Below, in pieces: positions 17,071 to 26,720 of a DNA stretch of 51,068 bases. Origin of the DNA: Treponema sp. GTDB taxonomy: Bacteria > Spirochaetota > Spirochaetia > Treponematales > Breznakiellaceae. Location: NCBI GenBank assembly GCA_031273325.1, contig JAISSB010000071.1, positions 1 to 51,068 of the forward strand. Reading direction: 5' to 3'. Under the pieces are notes generated by a model that saw nothing but the letters and a program-made list of their open reading frames with translations, made no database searches and was not told where the DNA came from. A program made the translations under genes and the position numbers. Position 1 is the stretch's first letter; each line of letters begins with the position of its first letter.

Positions 17071-17496
17071 ATGCTCAGTCCAAAACGGGTAAAGCATCGT
17101 AAAGTGCAACGCGGTACTATATCAGGTGATGCAACCCGAGGAAATACTGTTGCTTTTGGAGATTATGGTTTAGTAGCACTGGAATGTATGTGGATTACTA
17201 ACCGACAAATTGAAGCAGCGCGTGTTGCAATGAATCGCCATATAAAACGTGGTGGTAAATTGTGGATTCGTATTTTTCCTGATAAACCCTATTCAAAAAA
17301 ACCTGCCGATACTCGTATGGGCAAAGGGAAAGGTGCCCCGGAATATTGGGTTGCAGTAGTAAAACCGGGAACGGTTATGTTTGAATTAGGGGGAATCGAT
17401 AAAAAACTTGCTGAAGAAGCAATGACGTTAGCAGGAGCAAAATTACCAATTAAGACAAAATTTGTTGACCGTGCTGATGTGGAGTTTGGTTTATGA
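17071..17496 (+). CDS. rplP: 50S ribosomal protein L16
   Basis: A 141-residue protein starting [15 protein letters not shown] with [22 protein letters not shown], the L16 signature near the A-site tRNA. It starts two bases after rpsC and overlaps rpmC by four bases (ATGA). Confidence 0.98.
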   Translation: MLSPKRVKHRKVQRGTISGDATRGNTVAFGDYGLVALECMWITNRQIEAARVAMNRHIKRGGKLWIRIFPDKPYSKKPADTRMGKGKGAPEYWVAVVKPGTVMFELGGIDKKLAEEAMTLAGAKLPIKTKFVDRADVEFGL

Positions 17497-17693
17497 AAAA
17501 TTCTTTTAAAAATTTAACCTTAGCCGAAATGAAAGTTAAACGGGAAGAATTAATTCAAAAATATATGGAATTTCGTTTTCAACGTGTCGTCGGACACATC
17601 GATAATCCCTTGCAGGGGCGAATGATGCGGCGGCAGATTGCGCGACTCCATACATTAATTCACCTTCAAGAATTGCAAAAAGCTAAAGGATAA
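17493..17693 (+). CDS. rpmC: 50S ribosomal protein L29
   Basis: A 66-residue helical protein ([23 protein letters not shown], then [19 protein letters not shown]), the usual L29 length. It lies near the tunnel exit next to L23. It overlaps rplP by four bases and is followed three bases later by rpsQ. Confidence 0.96.
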   Translation: MKNSFKNLTLAEMKVKREELIQKYMEFRFQRVVGHIDNPLQGRMMRRQIARLHTLIHLQELQKAKG

Positions 17694-17696
17694 ACT

Positions 17697-17963
17697 ATGA
17701 CAGAGCAGAAAATAAGTAGAGGAAAAAAAGAATTTGTCGGAATAGTAAAGAGTAATAAGATGGATAAAACAATTGTTGTCTCTGTTGAAACACTTACTCT
17801 TCATCCATTTTACAAAAAATATGTAAACCGTATAAAAAAAGTAAAAGCTCATGACGAAAAAAATGAAGCGAAAATTGGTGACCGTGTATGCATTGTTGGA
17901 TGCCGTCCGCTCAGCAAAGAAAAATGTTGGCGTTTGGTATCTATTTTAGAGCAAGCACGGTAG
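17697..17963 (+). CDS. rpsQ: 30S ribosomal protein S17
   Basis: An 88-residue OB-fold protein with [35 protein letters not shown] and [16 protein letters not shown], all typical of S17, a primary 16S rRNA binder. It closes the S10 part of the cluster; a 36-base gap with an unusual structured ribosome site precedes rplN. Confidence 0.97.
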   Translation: MTEQKISRGKKEFVGIVKSNKMDKTIVVSVETLTLHPFYKKYVNRIKKVKAHDEKNEAKIGDRVCIVGCRPLSKEKCWRLVSILEQAR

Positions 17964-17966
17964 AAA

Positions 17967-17999
17967 AAGGAGGAACCGTTCCTTTAACGGTAGAATGTT
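17967..17999 (+). promoter_or_regulatory. Ribosome site with folded spacer ahead of rplN
   Basis: AAGGAGG ends at 17973, 26 bases before the GTG start at 18000, which is too far for normal use. Between them ACCGTT (17975-17980) and AACGGT (17986-17991) form a perfect six-base stem with loop CCTTT. If folded, this leaves nine bases between the ribosome site and GTG, the normal distance. An overlapping mini-frame ATG TTG TGA (17995-18003) also ends on the rplN start. Confidence 0.55.
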
Positions 18000-18371
18000 G
18001 TGATACAAGTAGAAACATTTCTCAATGTTGCAGATAATTCAGGTGCTAAGTTCGTTCAGTGTATCAAAGTTTTAGGTGGTTCAAAACGTAGATATGCAGG
18101 TATTGGTGACGTTGTAGTAGTAGCGGTAAAAGATGCTTTACCGACATCAAGCATAAAGAAAGGAAGCGTTGAAAAAGCTGTAGTTGTACGGATACATAAA
18201 GAATATCGTCGACCTGACGGTACCTATATTCGGTTTGACGATAATGCATGTGTTATTATTGATGGGGCATTGAATCCGAAAGGGAAACGGGTGTTTGGAC
18301 CTGTTGCCCGTGAGTTACGAGAAAAAGAGGCGTATATGAAGATTATATCACTTGCGCCAGAAGTATTGTGA
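18000..18371 (+). CDS. rplN: 50S ribosomal protein L14
   Basis: A 123-residue protein, [20 protein letters not shown], with [20 protein letters not shown] and [25 protein letters not shown], full-length L14. Family alignment fixes the start at GTG 18000; no in-frame ATG fits. L14 helps bridge the subunits. It is the first gene of the spc part, initiated from the unusual spacer described separately. Confidence 0.97.
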   Translation: MIQVETFLNVADNSGAKFVQCIKVLGGSKRRYAGIGDVVVVAVKDALPTSSIKKGSVEKAVVVRIHKEYRRPDGTYIRFDDNACVIIDGALNPKGKRVFGPVARELREKEAYMKIISLAPEVL

Positions 18372-18381
18372 GGAGTGGAGT

Positions 18382-18729
18382 ATGGCAGTCGTACACCATA
18401 AAGTAGTACCGAAAATTCAACATAAATTTAAGGTAAAAAAAGATGATATTGTTCAAGTGATTGCTGGTAAAGACAAAGGAAAACGTGGGCGGATTCTAAA
18501 AATTCTTCGTGAAAAGGACCGTATTATTGTAGAAGGAGTTAACATTGTCAAAAAAGCAAAAAAACGACGTAATCAGCAAGATCGAGGTGGTATTATTGAG
18601 ATTGAAGCTGCGATTCATAGTTCTAATTTGATGATCGTGTGTAAAAAATGCGGTCAGACACGAATAGGATATCAAGTAAGCAATGATTCAAAAATTCGTG
18701 TCTGTAAAAAATGTGGAGAGGTGCTATAA
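18382..18729 (+). CDS. rplX: 50S ribosomal protein L24
   Basis: A 115-residue protein. The start at ATG 18382 follows gaggagt; the ten upstream codons in the ORF track are rejected. The KOW motif [20 protein letters not shown] lies at about residues 21-41. The C-terminal [11 protein letters not shown]...[10 protein letters not shown] carries two CxxC pairs. L24 initiates large-subunit assembly. Its stop overlaps the rplE start by one base (TAATG). Confidence 0.96.
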   Translation: MAVVHHKVVPKIQHKFKVKKDDIVQVIAGKDKGKRGRILKILREKDRIIVEGVNIVKKAKKRRNQQDRGGIIEIEAAIHSSNLMIVCKKCGQTRIGYQVSNDSKIRVCKKCGEVL

Positions 18730-19316
18730 TGGCAAAGAAAGAAACTCCAAAAGTGTCGCAGCCGGTACATTATGTAGAACCACGATTGAAAAAACTGTAC
18801 CGTGAACAGGTTGCTCCTAATTTGTTCAAAGAGTTTAATTATAAATCTCCTATGCAAATACCAAAATTGCAAAAAGTTGTTGTCAGTATGGGAGTTGGAG
18901 AAGCACTTCAAAATAAAAAGCTTCTGGACGCAGCCGTTGAAGATTTAAGCATTATTACGGGGCAAAAAGCGATTAAAACAAAGGCACGTAAAAGTATTGC
19001 AAATTTCAAAATTCGTGCAGGACAAGAAATTGGAGTAAGTGTTACACTTCGTGGTGCTATTATGTATGAATTTTTGGACCGTCTTATTAATGTGGCCCTA
19101 CCACGTGTTAAAGATTTTCACGGTGTTAATCAAAATGCGTTTGACGGTAATGGAAATTATTCACTTGGTATTCAAGAGCAAATTATTTTTCCGGAAATTG
19201 ATTTTGATAAAATTGAGCGAGTTGCAGGATTAAATGTTGCGATTGTTACGACAGCACAGACAGATATAGAAGCACTTTCTTTTCTCTCAAAATTCGGTAT
19301 TCCGTTTAGGAAATAA
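18729..19316 (+). CDS. rplE: 50S ribosomal protein L5
   Basis: A 195-residue protein, slightly longer than the usual 179-185 because of a polar N-terminal extension ([19 protein letters not shown]). It has the core [38 protein letters not shown] and [14 protein letters not shown]. It binds 5S rRNA. The start is ATG 18729, overlapping the rplX stop; the ORF-track start 18 bases earlier is not family-like. Confidence 0.96.
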   Translation: MAKKETPKVSQPVHYVEPRLKKLYREQVAPNLFKEFNYKSPMQIPKLQKVVVSMGVGEALQNKKLLDAAVEDLSIITGQKAIKTKARKSIANFKIRAGQEIGVSVTLRGAIMYEFLDRLINVALPRVKDFHGVNQNAFDGNGNYSLGIQEQIIFPEIDFDKIERVAGLNVAIVTTAQTDIEALSFLSKFGIPFRK

Positions 19317-19326
19317 GGGGGATATA

Positions 19327-19512
19327 ATGGCACGAAAGGCAATGATTGTAAAGGCACAACGAACGCCAAAATACAAAACGAGGCGAGTTAATCGATGTCG
19401 TATATGTGGAAGAGCACGTGGTTACTTACGGAAATTTGGTATGTGCCGCTTATGTTTTCGCAAATTAGCAAGCGAAGGACTTGTTCCGGGTGTTACGAAA
19501 TCAAGCTGGTAA
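19327..19512 (+). CDS. rpsN: 30S ribosomal protein S14, zinc-binding type
   Basis: A 61-residue short S14 with [20 protein letters not shown], i.e. two CxxC pairs that bind zinc (the C+ form, sometimes called rpsZ). Its C-terminus [10 protein letters not shown] is standard. It lies between rplE and rpsH as in most bacteria. Confidence 0.97.
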   Translation: MARKAMIVKAQRTPKYKTRRVNRCRICGRARGYLRKFGMCRLCFRKLASEGLVPGVTKSSW

Positions 19513-19528
19513 GTGGAGGAAAAGAAAA

Positions 19529-19927
19529 ATGAGTGTTTCTGATCCCATAGCGGATATGCTAACAAAAATTCGCAATGCTGGAATGGCAAGGCATGAAAAA
19601 GTTGACGTTTTAACATCAAAGTTAAAACTTGAAATCGTTAAAATTTTAAAGACTGAAGGGTATATAAAGAACTTCAAAAAAGTCAATATAGAAACAACGA
19701 GTTATATTCGGATATTTCTTAAGTATGATGATAAATTATTACCGGTTATTCATAATCTTGAACGTATTTCTAAACCTGGTCGAAGGTTATATGTAGGATA
19801 TAAGAATATGCCCCGTGTTTATAATGGGTATGGTACTGTGATCGTGTCAACGTCGCAAGGAGTCATAACGGGAAAAAAAGCCACTGAAAAAAAAGTTGGT
19901 GGTGAAATTACTTGTACCGTATGGTAA
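19529..19927 (+). CDS. rpsH: 30S ribosomal protein S8
   Basis: A 132-residue protein starting [23 protein letters not shown] and ending with [27 protein letters not shown], both S8 signatures. The start is at 19529 behind gtggagga; the longer ORF-track start overlaps rpsN in a different frame and is rejected. S8 is the translational regulator of the spc operon in E. coli. Confidence 0.97.
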   Translation: MSVSDPIADMLTKIRNAGMARHEKVDVLTSKLKLEIVKILKTEGYIKNFKKVNIETTSYIRIFLKYDDKLLPVIHNLERISKPGRRLYVGYKNMPRVYNGYGTVIVSTSQGVITGKKATEKKVGGEITCTVW

Positions 19928-19937
19928 AGGGGGAACT

Positions 19938-20480
19938 ATGTCACGTATTGGAAAAATTCCAGTTTCTGTTCCCCAGGGAGTTTCTGTTTCAATTAATGAA
20001 CAAACTGTGACAGTAAAAGGCCCAAAAGGAACAATGATTCAAACATGTTCTGCATCTGTTTCATTCGAACTTAAAGACAGTTCTATTATTATTGGTAGAA
20101 ATGATGAAAATAAACAAACAAAAGCATTTCATGGATTGTACCGTAATCTTATTAATAATATGATCATTGGTGTTTTTAAGGGTTTCTCAAAAACGCTTCT
20201 TATTACTGGAGTTGGTTATAAAGCTGAAGTAAAAGATAATATATTAATATTAAGCTTAGGGTATTCAAGTGATGTGTACATGATTATTCCACAGGGAATT
20301 TTGGTTGCTGTTGAAGCAGGTAATAAAGTGAAGGTCAGTGGTATTAATAAACAGCAGATTGGTGAATTTGCTGCAAATATACGGAAATTCCGTCCAATAG
20401 AACCATATAAAGGAAAAGGGATTCGATACGAAAATGAATTTGTACGAAGAAAAGTTGGTAAGAAAGCTGGTGTTAAGTAG
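19938..20480 (+). CDS. rplF: 50S ribosomal protein L6
   Basis: A 180-residue protein beginning [19 protein letters not shown] with [20 protein letters not shown] and the C-terminal [30 protein letters not shown], all L6 features. The start follows aaaggggga. L6 sits near the factor-binding site. Confidence 0.97.
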   Translation: MSRIGKIPVSVPQGVSVSINEQTVTVKGPKGTMIQTCSASVSFELKDSSIIIGRNDENKQTKAFHGLYRNLINNMIIGVFKGFSKTLLITGVGYKAEVKDNILILSLGYSSDVYMIIPQGILVAVEAGNKVKVSGINKQQIGEFAANIRKFRPIEPYKGKGIRYENEFVRRKVGKKAGVK

Positions 20481-20488
20481 GTAGTGGT

Positions 20489-20875
20489 ATGTTGAAGAAA
20501 ATGCCTGATAAAATTCGAAAAAGGCTTAAAAGAAAAGTTCATATACGGAAGAGTATTTCCGGAACCGCGTCAAGACCACGTATGACAGTGACGCGGAGTA
20601 ACCGTAATTTGTTTGTCCAAGTTATTGATGACACAGTCATTGATTATCAGGGGCGTACAGTGGGGCATACTTTGGTGGCGGTTTCGACACTTGAAAAAGA
20701 GTTGCATGATGTAAAACCAACCGTGGAAGGAGCCTTACATTTAGGAGAAATTATCGGAAAACGTCTTATGGAAAAAAATATAACGTCAATTGTATTCGAT
20801 AGAAATGGCTATCTTTACCATGGTGTTGTTAAAGCTCTAGCTGACGGAGTGCGAAAAACGGGGATCACTTTTTAG
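20489..20875 (+). CDS. rplR: 50S ribosomal protein L18
   Basis: A 128-residue 5S rRNA-binding protein with [39 protein letters not shown] and [27 protein letters not shown] second ATG four codons downstream would give 124 residues; the ribosome site is weak for both, so the start is uncertain by 12 bases. Confidence 0.96.
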   Translation: MLKKMPDKIRKRLKRKVHIRKSISGTASRPRMTVTRSNRNLFVQVIDDTVIDYQGRTVGHTLVAVSTLEKELHDVKPTVEGALHLGEIIGKRLMEKNITSIVFDRNGYLYHGVVKALADGVRKTGITF

Positions 20876-20884
20876 GGGGAAATT

Positions 20885-21406
20885 ATGGAACGGACACGAG
20901 AAAAAGAACGAGATAAAGGTCAAGAAAAGGAATTTCCTGTAGTCAAATTAGTTAAGTTAAATAGAACTGCTAAAGTAGTAAAAGGTGGACGGAGATTTTC
21001 TTTTTCAGCTCTTACAGTTGTAGGAGATAAGAAAGGACGTGTTGGTTTTGGTTTTGGAAAAGCAAATGATGTTTCTGAAGCTATACGAAAAAGTGAAGAA
21101 AAAGCACGAAGAAATATCGTTATTCTTCCTATAAAAAATGGTACAATTCCTCATGAAATTCAAGGTACCTTTAAAGCTTCAAAGGTATTACTGAAACCTG
21201 CCTGTTCAGGAACGGGTATCATTGCAGGAGGTCCAGTCCGTGCGATTATGGAAGCAGGCGGGATTACCGATGTACTAAGTAAATCAATTGGAGCTGCAAG
21301 TCAGTATAACGTTGTGAAAGCGACCTTTAATTGCATTAGTAAAATGATGGATGCAAAAACTATTGCAAAAAATAGAGGAAAAGCTTTCAAAGAACTATGG
21401 GGATAA
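20885..21406 (+). CDS. rpsE: 30S ribosomal protein S5
   Basis: A 173-residue protein. It has [26 protein letters not shown] at the N-terminus (site of spectinomycin-resistance changes in other species), [18 protein letters not shown] and [21 protein letters not shown] charged N-terminal tail ([17 protein letters not shown]) precedes the core. The start follows ggggga. Confidence 0.97.
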   Translation: MERTREKERDKGQEKEFPVVKLVKLNRTAKVVKGGRRFSFSALTVVGDKKGRVGFGFGKANDVSEAIRKSEEKARRNIVILPIKNGTIPHEIQGTFKASKVLLKPACSGTGIIAGGPVRAIMEAGGITDVLSKSIGAASQYNVVKATFNCISKMMDAKTIAKNRGKAFKELWG

Positions 21407-21407
21407 T

Positions 21408-21596
21408 ATGGCTCAAAGAATACGGGTACGATTAGTGCGGAGCACTATTGGTACATTACCAAAACAGCGCGCAACTGTACGCTCGCTTGGTTTACGAAAA
21501 ATTGGCTCTTCAGTTGAACATGAAGATGGAGGTGTTGTTCGTGGAATGGTAAGAGTTGTATCTCACCTTGTTGTTGTGGAGGATGTTAATGAGTGA
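21408..21596 (+). CDS. rpmD: 50S ribosomal protein L30
   Basis: A 62-residue protein starting MAQRIRVRLVRSTIGTLPKQRATVRSLGL, standard L30. I use the ATG at 21408, one base after the rpsE stop; the 19 upstream codons of the ORF track lie inside rpsE. It overlaps rplO by eight bases. Confidence 0.95.
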   Translation: MAQRIRVRLVRSTIGTLPKQRATVRSLGLRKIGSSVEHEDGGVVRGMVRVVSHLVVVEDVNE

Positions 21597-22035
21597 TTTT
21601 AATCTTCACCCTCCAAAAGGAGCAAATACCCGCAAGTTTATCATTGGACGAGGACAAAGCTCCGGAAAAGGAACAACAGCAGGAAGAGGAACAAAAGGAC
21701 AAAAAGCACGTTCAGGTGGAAAAACATATCCAGGGTTTGAAGGCGGGCAGATGCCATTGTATCGACGTTTAGCACAACGTGGTTTTTCTAATTATCCATT
21801 TAAAAAAAATGTTCAAATAGTTAACCTTGGAGAAATAGATAAAAAATATAATGATGGGGAAAATGTTGATATTGATTCTCTTTTAGAAAGAGGGTTAATT
21901 AGTCGAACCACTTTGCCTACAAAAATACTTGGGGAAGGCAATTTTTCAAAAAAACTTATTTTTAAGTTTAGTGTGTTTTCTCAGTCGGCAAAGGAAAAAA
22001 TTGAAAAAGCCGGCAGCTCAATAGTTGAGTCTTGA
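21589..22035 (+). CDS. rplO: 50S ribosomal protein L15
   Basis: A 148-residue protein with the glycine-rich N-terminus GRGQSSGKGTTAGRGTKGQK and FEGGQMPLYRRLAQRGF, followed by the L15e/L18e-like core. The start ATG 21589 lies six bases after GGAGG and inside the end of rpmD. It takes part in late large-subunit assembly. Confidence 0.96.
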   Translation: MSDFNLHPPKGANTRKFIIGRGQSSGKGTTAGRGTKGQKARSGGKTYPGFEGGQMPLYRRLAQRGFSNYPFKKNVQIVNLGEIDKKYNDGENVDIDSLLERGLISRTTLPTKILGEGNFSKKLIFKFSVFSQSAKEKIEKAGSSIVES

Positions 22036-22058
22036 TACGGTTTAAAGAGGAATAGTGC

Positions 22059-23387
22059 ATGGCGAATCCATTTGTAAGTATTTTTAGAATCAAAGAACTC
22101 CGGGAACGTATCCTCTTCACTGTGTTGATGCTGGTAGTGTTTCGTCTCGGTGCAGTACTTCCTATACCTGGTATTAATGTACGAGAGCTGAACGCGTATT
22201 TTCTCTCTCAGCAAAATTCAGGGAATGCTATTGTTGATTATCTTGACTTTTTTGCGGGCGGAGCTTTCTCAAACTTTTCGATATTTATGTTGGGCATTAT
22301 GCCGTATATTTCAATGTCGATCATTATGCAGCTTCTCCTTATTGTCTTTCCTCGGATGAAGAAAATTTCTCAAGAAGAAGGGGGAAGAAAGAAAATTCAT
22401 GCTTATCAACGATATGGTACGGTGATAGTATGTCTCATTCAGTCTTTTTCGGTAACTCGCTATGCACAAAGTATTTCTCGAAGTGTTGAGAATCTTTTAA
22501 GCTTAGGAATGCTCCCATTTACATTAATTGCTATGTTAACGGTTACGGTAGGATCATTATTCCTTATGTGGATGGGTGAACAAATTACCAAACGCGGTAT
22601 CGGAAATGGAGTATCATTGTTGATCTTTGCTGGTATTGTAGCACGTTTACCTCAAGCAATATGGGAACTCTTTGGACGAGTACGAAGTGGTAATTTAAAT
22701 CTTGTATTTGTAATTGTTGTTCTTTTTATTTTTGTAGCAGTTATTACTCTTGTTGTATTTGAACAGCAAGGACAGCGAAAAATTCCTGTTAATTATGCGA
22801 AACGTGTCGTAGGAAGGAAAATGTACGGAGCGCAAAATACGTACATTCCATTCAAAATTAATCCATCTGGAGTTATTCCAGTTATTTTTGCTTCGTCTCT
22901 TCTCACTTTCCCATTACAAATTGCTTCCACAGTTGGTGGTAATATACCGTGGCTTGCAAGTGTCGCTCGGATACTTACTCCAAGCGGACCACTCTACAAT
23001 ATACTGTATGTACTTTTAATTATATTTTTTGCATATTTTTATACTCAGGTAAGCTTGAATCCAATAGAAATTGCGAAGAATATCCGGGAAAATGGCGGTT
23101 CTATTCCAGGTATTAGGGCTGAACGTATTGAAGAATATTTGACAAAAATTCTTAATAGAATTGTGTTACCTGGTTCTTTATATTTGGCTTTGATTGCTAT
23201 TATTCCAACATTTATTCAATGGGCTTTCAAATTTCCAACATCTATTTCATACTTAATGGGCGGAACAAGTTTATTAATTTTGGTTGGTGTTGATTTGGAT
23301 ACTATGAGTCAAGTTGAAGCATTATTAAAAATGCATTATCATGATGGATTGACAAAACGAGGTCGTTTACAGGGACGGAATCTGTAG
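22059..23387 (+). CDS. secY: Protein translocase subunit SecY
   Basis: A 442-residue membrane channel with about ten transmembrane helices, beginning with NPFVSIFRIKELRERILFT. The plug/helix 2 region is FFAGGAFSNFSIFMLGIMPYISMSI. The loop GQRKIPVNYAKRVVGRKMYG and the cytoplasmic loop IRENGGSIPGIRAE match SecY. It forms the Sec translocon with SecE and SecG. In many bacteria adk, map and infA follow; here rpmJ follows directly after 30 bases. Confidence 0.97.
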   Translation: MANPFVSIFRIKELRERILFTVLMLVVFRLGAVLPIPGINVRELNAYFLSQQNSGNAIVDYLDFFAGGAFSNFSIFMLGIMPYISMSIIMQLLLIVFPRMKKISQEEGGRKKIHAYQRYGTVIVCLIQSFSVTRYAQSISRSVENLLSLGMLPFTLIAMLTVTVGSLFLMWMGEQITKRGIGNGVSLLIFAGIVARLPQAIWELFGRVRSGNLNLVFVIVVLFIFVAVITLVVFEQQGQRKIPVNYAKRVVGRKMYGAQNTYIPFKINPSGVIPVIFASSLLTFPLQIASTVGGNIPWLASVARILTPSGPLYNILYVLLIIFFAYFYTQVSLNPIEIAKNIRENGGSIPGIRAERIEEYLTKILNRIVLPGSLYLALIAIIPTFIQWAFKFPTSISYLMGGTSLLILVGVDLDTMSQVEALLKMHYHDGLTKRGRLQGRNL

Positions 23388-23417
23388 AGAAAAATATTTT
23401 TGTTAAGGGGATTGTAA

Positions 23418-23531
23418 GTGAAAGTAAGAACAAGTGTAAAACCGATCTGCGATAAATGCAAAGTCATTAAACGCAATGGCATTATTCGCATTATATGTCA
23501 AAATCCGAAGCACAAGCAGAGGCAAGGCTAA
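23418..23531 (+). CDS. rpmJ: 50S ribosomal protein L36 (not in ORF track)
   Basis: A 37-residue protein starting at a GTG behind aagggg: [15 protein letters not shown], continuing [22 protein letters not shown]. It has the Cys-x2-Cys...Cys...His zinc site of the C+ form of L36. Length and position between secY and rpsM are as expected. It falls below the length cut-off of the ORF track. Confidence 0.96.
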   Translation: MKVRTSVKPICDKCKVIKRNGIIRIICQNPKHKQRQG

Positions 23532-23534
23532 AAT

Positions 23535-23900
23535 ATGGCACGTATTGCAGGTGTTGACCTCCCAAATAAGCATGTTAATATTGCATTGATGTATATTTTT
23601 GGAATCGGTAGAGCCAGTGCTGACAAGATTTGTGCTGACACAAAAATTGCCCCATTGAGGTTTATCAATGATTTGTCACAAGAAGAATTAAATGAATTAC
23701 GGCAACTTATTGAAAACGATTACAAAGTTGAGGGGCGTTTACGTACTGAAATTGCGCTTAACATTAAACGCCTTACAGATATTGGTTGTTATCGAGGAGT
23801 ACGACACAGAAAAGGGTTACCGCTTCGTGGACAGCGTACTAGAACAAACGCCCGTACCAGGAAAGGCAAGAAAAAAACCGTTGCAGGTAAGAAGAAATAG
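23535..23900 (+). CDS. rpsM: 30S ribosomal protein S13
   Basis: A 121-residue protein with [30 protein letters not shown] and the basic tail [28 protein letters not shown], both S13 signatures. It contacts tRNA and bridges to L5. It starts three bases after rpmJ. Confidence 0.98.
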   Translation: MARIAGVDLPNKHVNIALMYIFGIGRASADKICADTKIAPLRFINDLSQEELNELRQLIENDYKVEGRLRTEIALNIKRLTDIGCYRGVRHRKGLPLRGQRTRTNARTRKGKKKTVAGKKK

Positions 23901-23912
23901 TCGGAGGCTAAA

Positions 23913-24302
23913 GTGGCTGCTAATACGAAAAAGCAAAAACGTAAAGAAAAGAAGTCTGTGTACGAAGGAAATGTGTACATTCAAGCTACATTCAATAATA
24001 CTATTGTAACTGTAACTGATATTATGGGAAATACAATTTCATGGGCAAGTTCGGGAGGGCAAAATTTTCGTGGGGCAAAAAAATCAACTCCTTTTGCAGC
24101 TCAGCAAGTAACGGAAGTTGCTGCAAAAAAAGCTCTTGAAGTTGGATTGAGAGAGGTGCATGTATATGTAAAAGGTCCAGGTATCGGTCGTGAATCAGCA
24201 ATTCGTCAACTGGGAATATTAGGTATTCGCGTACGCTCTATCAATGATGTTACACCTATTCCTCACAATGGGTGTAGACCTCGTAAAACAAGACGGATTT
24301 AG
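23913..24302 (+). CDS. rpsK: 30S ribosomal protein S11
   Basis: A 129-residue protein with [39 protein letters not shown] and the C-terminal [18 protein letters not shown], typical S11 of the 30S platform. The start is GTG, seven bases after cggagg. Confidence 0.98.
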   Translation: MAANTKKQKRKEKKSVYEGNVYIQATFNNTIVTVTDIMGNTISWASSGGQNFRGAKKSTPFAAQQVTEVAAKKALEVGLREVHVYVKGPGIGRESAIRQLGILGIRVRSINDVTPIPHNGCRPRKTRRI

Positions 24303-24310
24303 GAGGAAAT

Positions 24311-24946
24311 ATGTCTCGATATACAGGACCTGTATGCCGATTATGCCGGACTGAACAGAAAAAGCTTATGCTCAAAGGTGCTCGATGCAGAAGTGATAAA
24401 TGTGCTATCAACAAAAAACTTCCTGCACCAGGAAAAGATCCAAAGTCACGTGCTGGAAAACGTAGTGATTATGGAATACAGCTGAGAGAAAAACAAAAAC
24501 TTAAGAGAATTTACGGTATGCAAGAAAAGCAATTCAGCCTTTTTTTTGAACGGGCTTTGCGGATGCCGGGTATTACCGGGGAGAATTTGTTTGTCCTTTT
24601 AGAGCGACGATTGGATAATGTTGTGTACCGATTGCGTTTTGCCGTAAGTAGGAGACAAGCACGGCAGTTAGTACTCCATGGACACATTATTGTAAACGGC
24701 AAAAAAATTAATATTCCCTCATATTTGGTAAAGGCGGAAGATGAAATTGCAGTAGCAAATCCATCAAAAAATTTAGCTTTTGTAAAAGAAGCTCTTAAAG
24801 AATTTGATAAATCTGGGGTTATGCCATGGTTAAAATTGGAAGCAAATGATATGAAAGGGAAATTTCTGGCTGCCCCACGACGAAGTGACATACGTGATAT
24901 GGCAGATATTAAAGAGCAAATGATTGTCGAGTTGTACTCTAAATAA
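24311..24946 (+). CDS. rpsD: 30S ribosomal protein S4, zinc type
   Basis: A 211-residue protein. The N-terminus has CRLCRTEQKKLMLKG then RCRSDKC, a C-x2-C...C-x4-C pattern typical of zinc-binding S4. The S4 RNA-binding domain lies at about 98-160 (RLDNVVYRLRFAVSRRQARQLVLHGHIIVNGKKI). It starts 30S assembly and in E. coli represses the alpha operon. Confidence 0.97.
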   Translation: MSRYTGPVCRLCRTEQKKLMLKGARCRSDKCAINKKLPAPGKDPKSRAGKRSDYGIQLREKQKLKRIYGMQEKQFSLFFERALRMPGITGENLFVLLERRLDNVVYRLRFAVSRRQARQLVLHGHIIVNGKKINIPSYLVKAEDEIAVANPSKNLAFVKEALKEFDKSGVMPWLKLEANDMKGKFLAAPRRSDIRDMADIKEQMIVELYSK

Positions 24947-24955
24947 GGAGAATAT

Positions 24956-26047
24956 ATGGCACGTTCCAGTCTGCTCAAAGGATTTAAATGTCCGAAAAGT
25001 ATTAAATGCGAATATCTTGAACTGAAATCAAATTACGGTAAGTTTAGTGCAGAACCTTTTGAAACTGGTTTTGGAACAACAGTTGGTAATACCTTACGAC
25101 GTATTCTTCTTTCTTCTATACAAGGTTATGCGATCACAGCTATAAAAATTACTTCATACCGTACGGATGAAAAATCTGTAAGTGTTCCGTGCATCATTTC
25201 AAATGAATTTGAAACGATACCTGAAACTGTTGAAGATACTCTTGAAGTGATTAACAATCTGAAAAAAGTTCGTTTTCGATTATCTAACGACGTGGAACAG
25301 GGAATTTTTAGCTATAGATGGTCAGGAAATACTGAGATTCGCTCAAATGACTTAGAGCGGACAGGACAAGTAAGCATTTTGAATAACGGTTTACATATCA
25401 TGACTCTTATGGAAAAAGCAGATATCGAATTTGAAATTCAAATGGATCTTGGTCGTGGTTATGTAGCGGCTGAAGTAAATGAAAAATACATTAACGAGAT
25501 CAACGTTATCCCTATAGATGCAAATTTTTCGCCAGTTAGGAAAGTTAAATATACTATTGAGCCCACCCGGGTAGGGCAGCGGAATGATTACGAAAAATTG
25601 ACGTTAGAAATATGGACGGATGGGACAATTCACCCAGAAGATGCTCTTGCGGAAGCTGCAAAAATAGCTAAAGACCATTTTGCAGTTTTTATTAATTTTG
25701 ACGAAAGTAATATGAGCTTTGAAGATGAACTGGATGAAAATGACGAGCGTATCCGTCAAGTGTTAAATACTCCAGTTGAAGATATGGAATTATCAGTACG
25801 TTCTTATAATTGTCTTAAAAATGCGAACATTCGTACCATTGGCGAATTAACACGAAGAACTGAAGATGATATCACTAAGACACGAAATTTCGGGAAAAAG
25901 TCTCTCCAGGAAATTAAGGAAAAATTGAAAGAATGGAATTTGGTATTAGGAATAACTGATATTAACGTATTGAAAAATGCCATTTTAAATGGGAATATTC
26001 CACAAGTTGGAGTAGGAGTAACGGAATCAGAGACAAAGGGTCATTGA
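24956..26047 (+). CDS. rpoA: RNA polymerase alpha subunit
   Basis: A 363-residue protein, longer than the E. coli protein (329). The N-terminal dimerisation domain has [25 protein letters not shown]; the C-terminal domain has [19 protein letters not shown] and [17 protein letters not shown], including the arginine that contacts UP elements. Extra length lies in the domain linker and a C-terminal tail. Standard place between rpsD and rplQ. Confidence 0.98.
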   Translation: MARSSLLKGFKCPKSIKCEYLELKSNYGKFSAEPFETGFGTTVGNTLRRILLSSIQGYAITAIKITSYRTDEKSVSVPCIISNEFETIPETVEDTLEVINNLKKVRFRLSNDVEQGIFSYRWSGNTEIRSNDLERTGQVSILNNGLHIMTLMEKADIEFEIQMDLGRGYVAAEVNEKYINEINVIPIDANFSPVRKVKYTIEPTRVGQRNDYEKLTLEIWTDGTIHPEDALAEAAKIAKDHFAVFINFDESNMSFEDELDENDERIRQVLNTPVEDMELSVRSYNCLKNANIRTIGELTRRTEDDITKTRNFGKKSLQEIKEKLKEWNLVLGITDINVLKNAILNGNIPQVGVGVTESETKGH

Positions 26048-26060
26048 GGGAGTTCATAAC

Positions 26061-26462
26061 ATGAAACATAGAAGAGGTTTTAATCCTCTTGAAAGAATGG
26101 CGGCACACCGGAAAGCTCTTCATCGGAATATGGTGACATCGCTGTTTCGGTACGAGCGCATTAAAACTACAAAAGAAAAAGCCGCGGCGGTACGCCGCAC
26201 TGCTGAAAAATTAATAACCAGAGCAAAAATTGATTCAGTACATAACCGTCGTATTGCATCGAGTCGTCTTTTTGATGAGGAGATCGTGGCAAAATTGTTC
26301 ACGAATATTGGGGTACGAATGAAAGAGCGGAACGGCGGTTACACGCGAATACTTAAATTAGGGCAACGTTCTGGCGACGCTGCCGAAGTAGTGTTACTTG
26401 AATTAGTCGATTACAAAGTAGACATAAGCGAAGCTTCGGCAAAATCTAAGGAGAAAAAATAA
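26061..26462 (+). CDS. rplQ: 50S ribosomal protein L17
   Basis: A 133-residue protein starting [24 protein letters not shown] with [25 protein letters not shown], standard L17. Its stop overlaps the next ATG by one base (TAATG). Confidence 0.97.
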   Translation: MKHRRGFNPLERMAAHRKALHRNMVTSLFRYERIKTTKEKAAAVRRTAEKLITRAKIDSVHNRRIASSRLFDEEIVAKLFTNIGVRMKERNGGYTRILKLGQRSGDAAEVVLLELVDYKVDISEASAKSKEKK

Positions 26463-26632
26463 TGTCTAAATCACATAGGGGAAAAGGCATCTATGAATTA
26501 ATCCGACAGGGAAGAGGGACTTGCCCTCACTGTAAAAGACAAGCGGTAAAACTTTTATACGAACAAGAAATAGAAGGGAAAAAGGTTCATATTTGTAAAA
26601 TATGCAAGGCTACTATACAAAATAAGGCATAG
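26462..26632 (+). CDS. 56-residue zinc-ribbon protein (not in ORF track)
   Basis: A small frame starting at ATG 26462, overlapping the rplQ stop and preceded by aaggag at good spacing. The product [20 protein letters not shown] continues with CPHC and, 20 residues on, CKIC, so it probably binds one zinc ion. It is rich in Lys and Arg, like a ribosome-associated or RNA-binding protein. It is the last protein gene before tRNA-Leu in the ribosomal operon. I do not recognise a named family. Confidence 0.85.
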   Translation: MSKSHRGKGIYELIRQGRGTCPHCKRQAVKLLYEQEIEGKKVHICKICKATIQNKA

Positions 26633-26638
26633 TAGTAC

Positions 26639-26720
26639 GCCCAGGTGGTGAAATTGGCAGACACGCTAGTTTCAGGTACTAGTGCCGCAAGGCTTGGGGG
26701 TTCAAGTCCCCCCCTGGGCA
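26639..26720 (+). tRNA. tRNA-Leu (anticodon CAG)
   Basis: The acceptor stem GCCCAGG pairs with CCTGGGC, with discriminator A. The D arm is ggtgaaattggcagacacg. The anticodon stem CTAGT/ACTAG has loop TTCAGGT, giving CAG, which reads CUG leucine codons. A long variable arm (tgccgcaaggctt) and a GGGGG-TTCAAGT-CCCCC T arm make it a class II tRNA. CCA is not encoded. It lies six bases after the zinc-ribbon gene and only 16 bases before crcB, so it is probably cut out of the long operon transcript. Confidence 0.97.

Noticed and set aside
24511-24978. 155-residue minus-strand ORF opposite rpsD
   Set aside because: Antisense shadow of the highly conserved rpsD gene.
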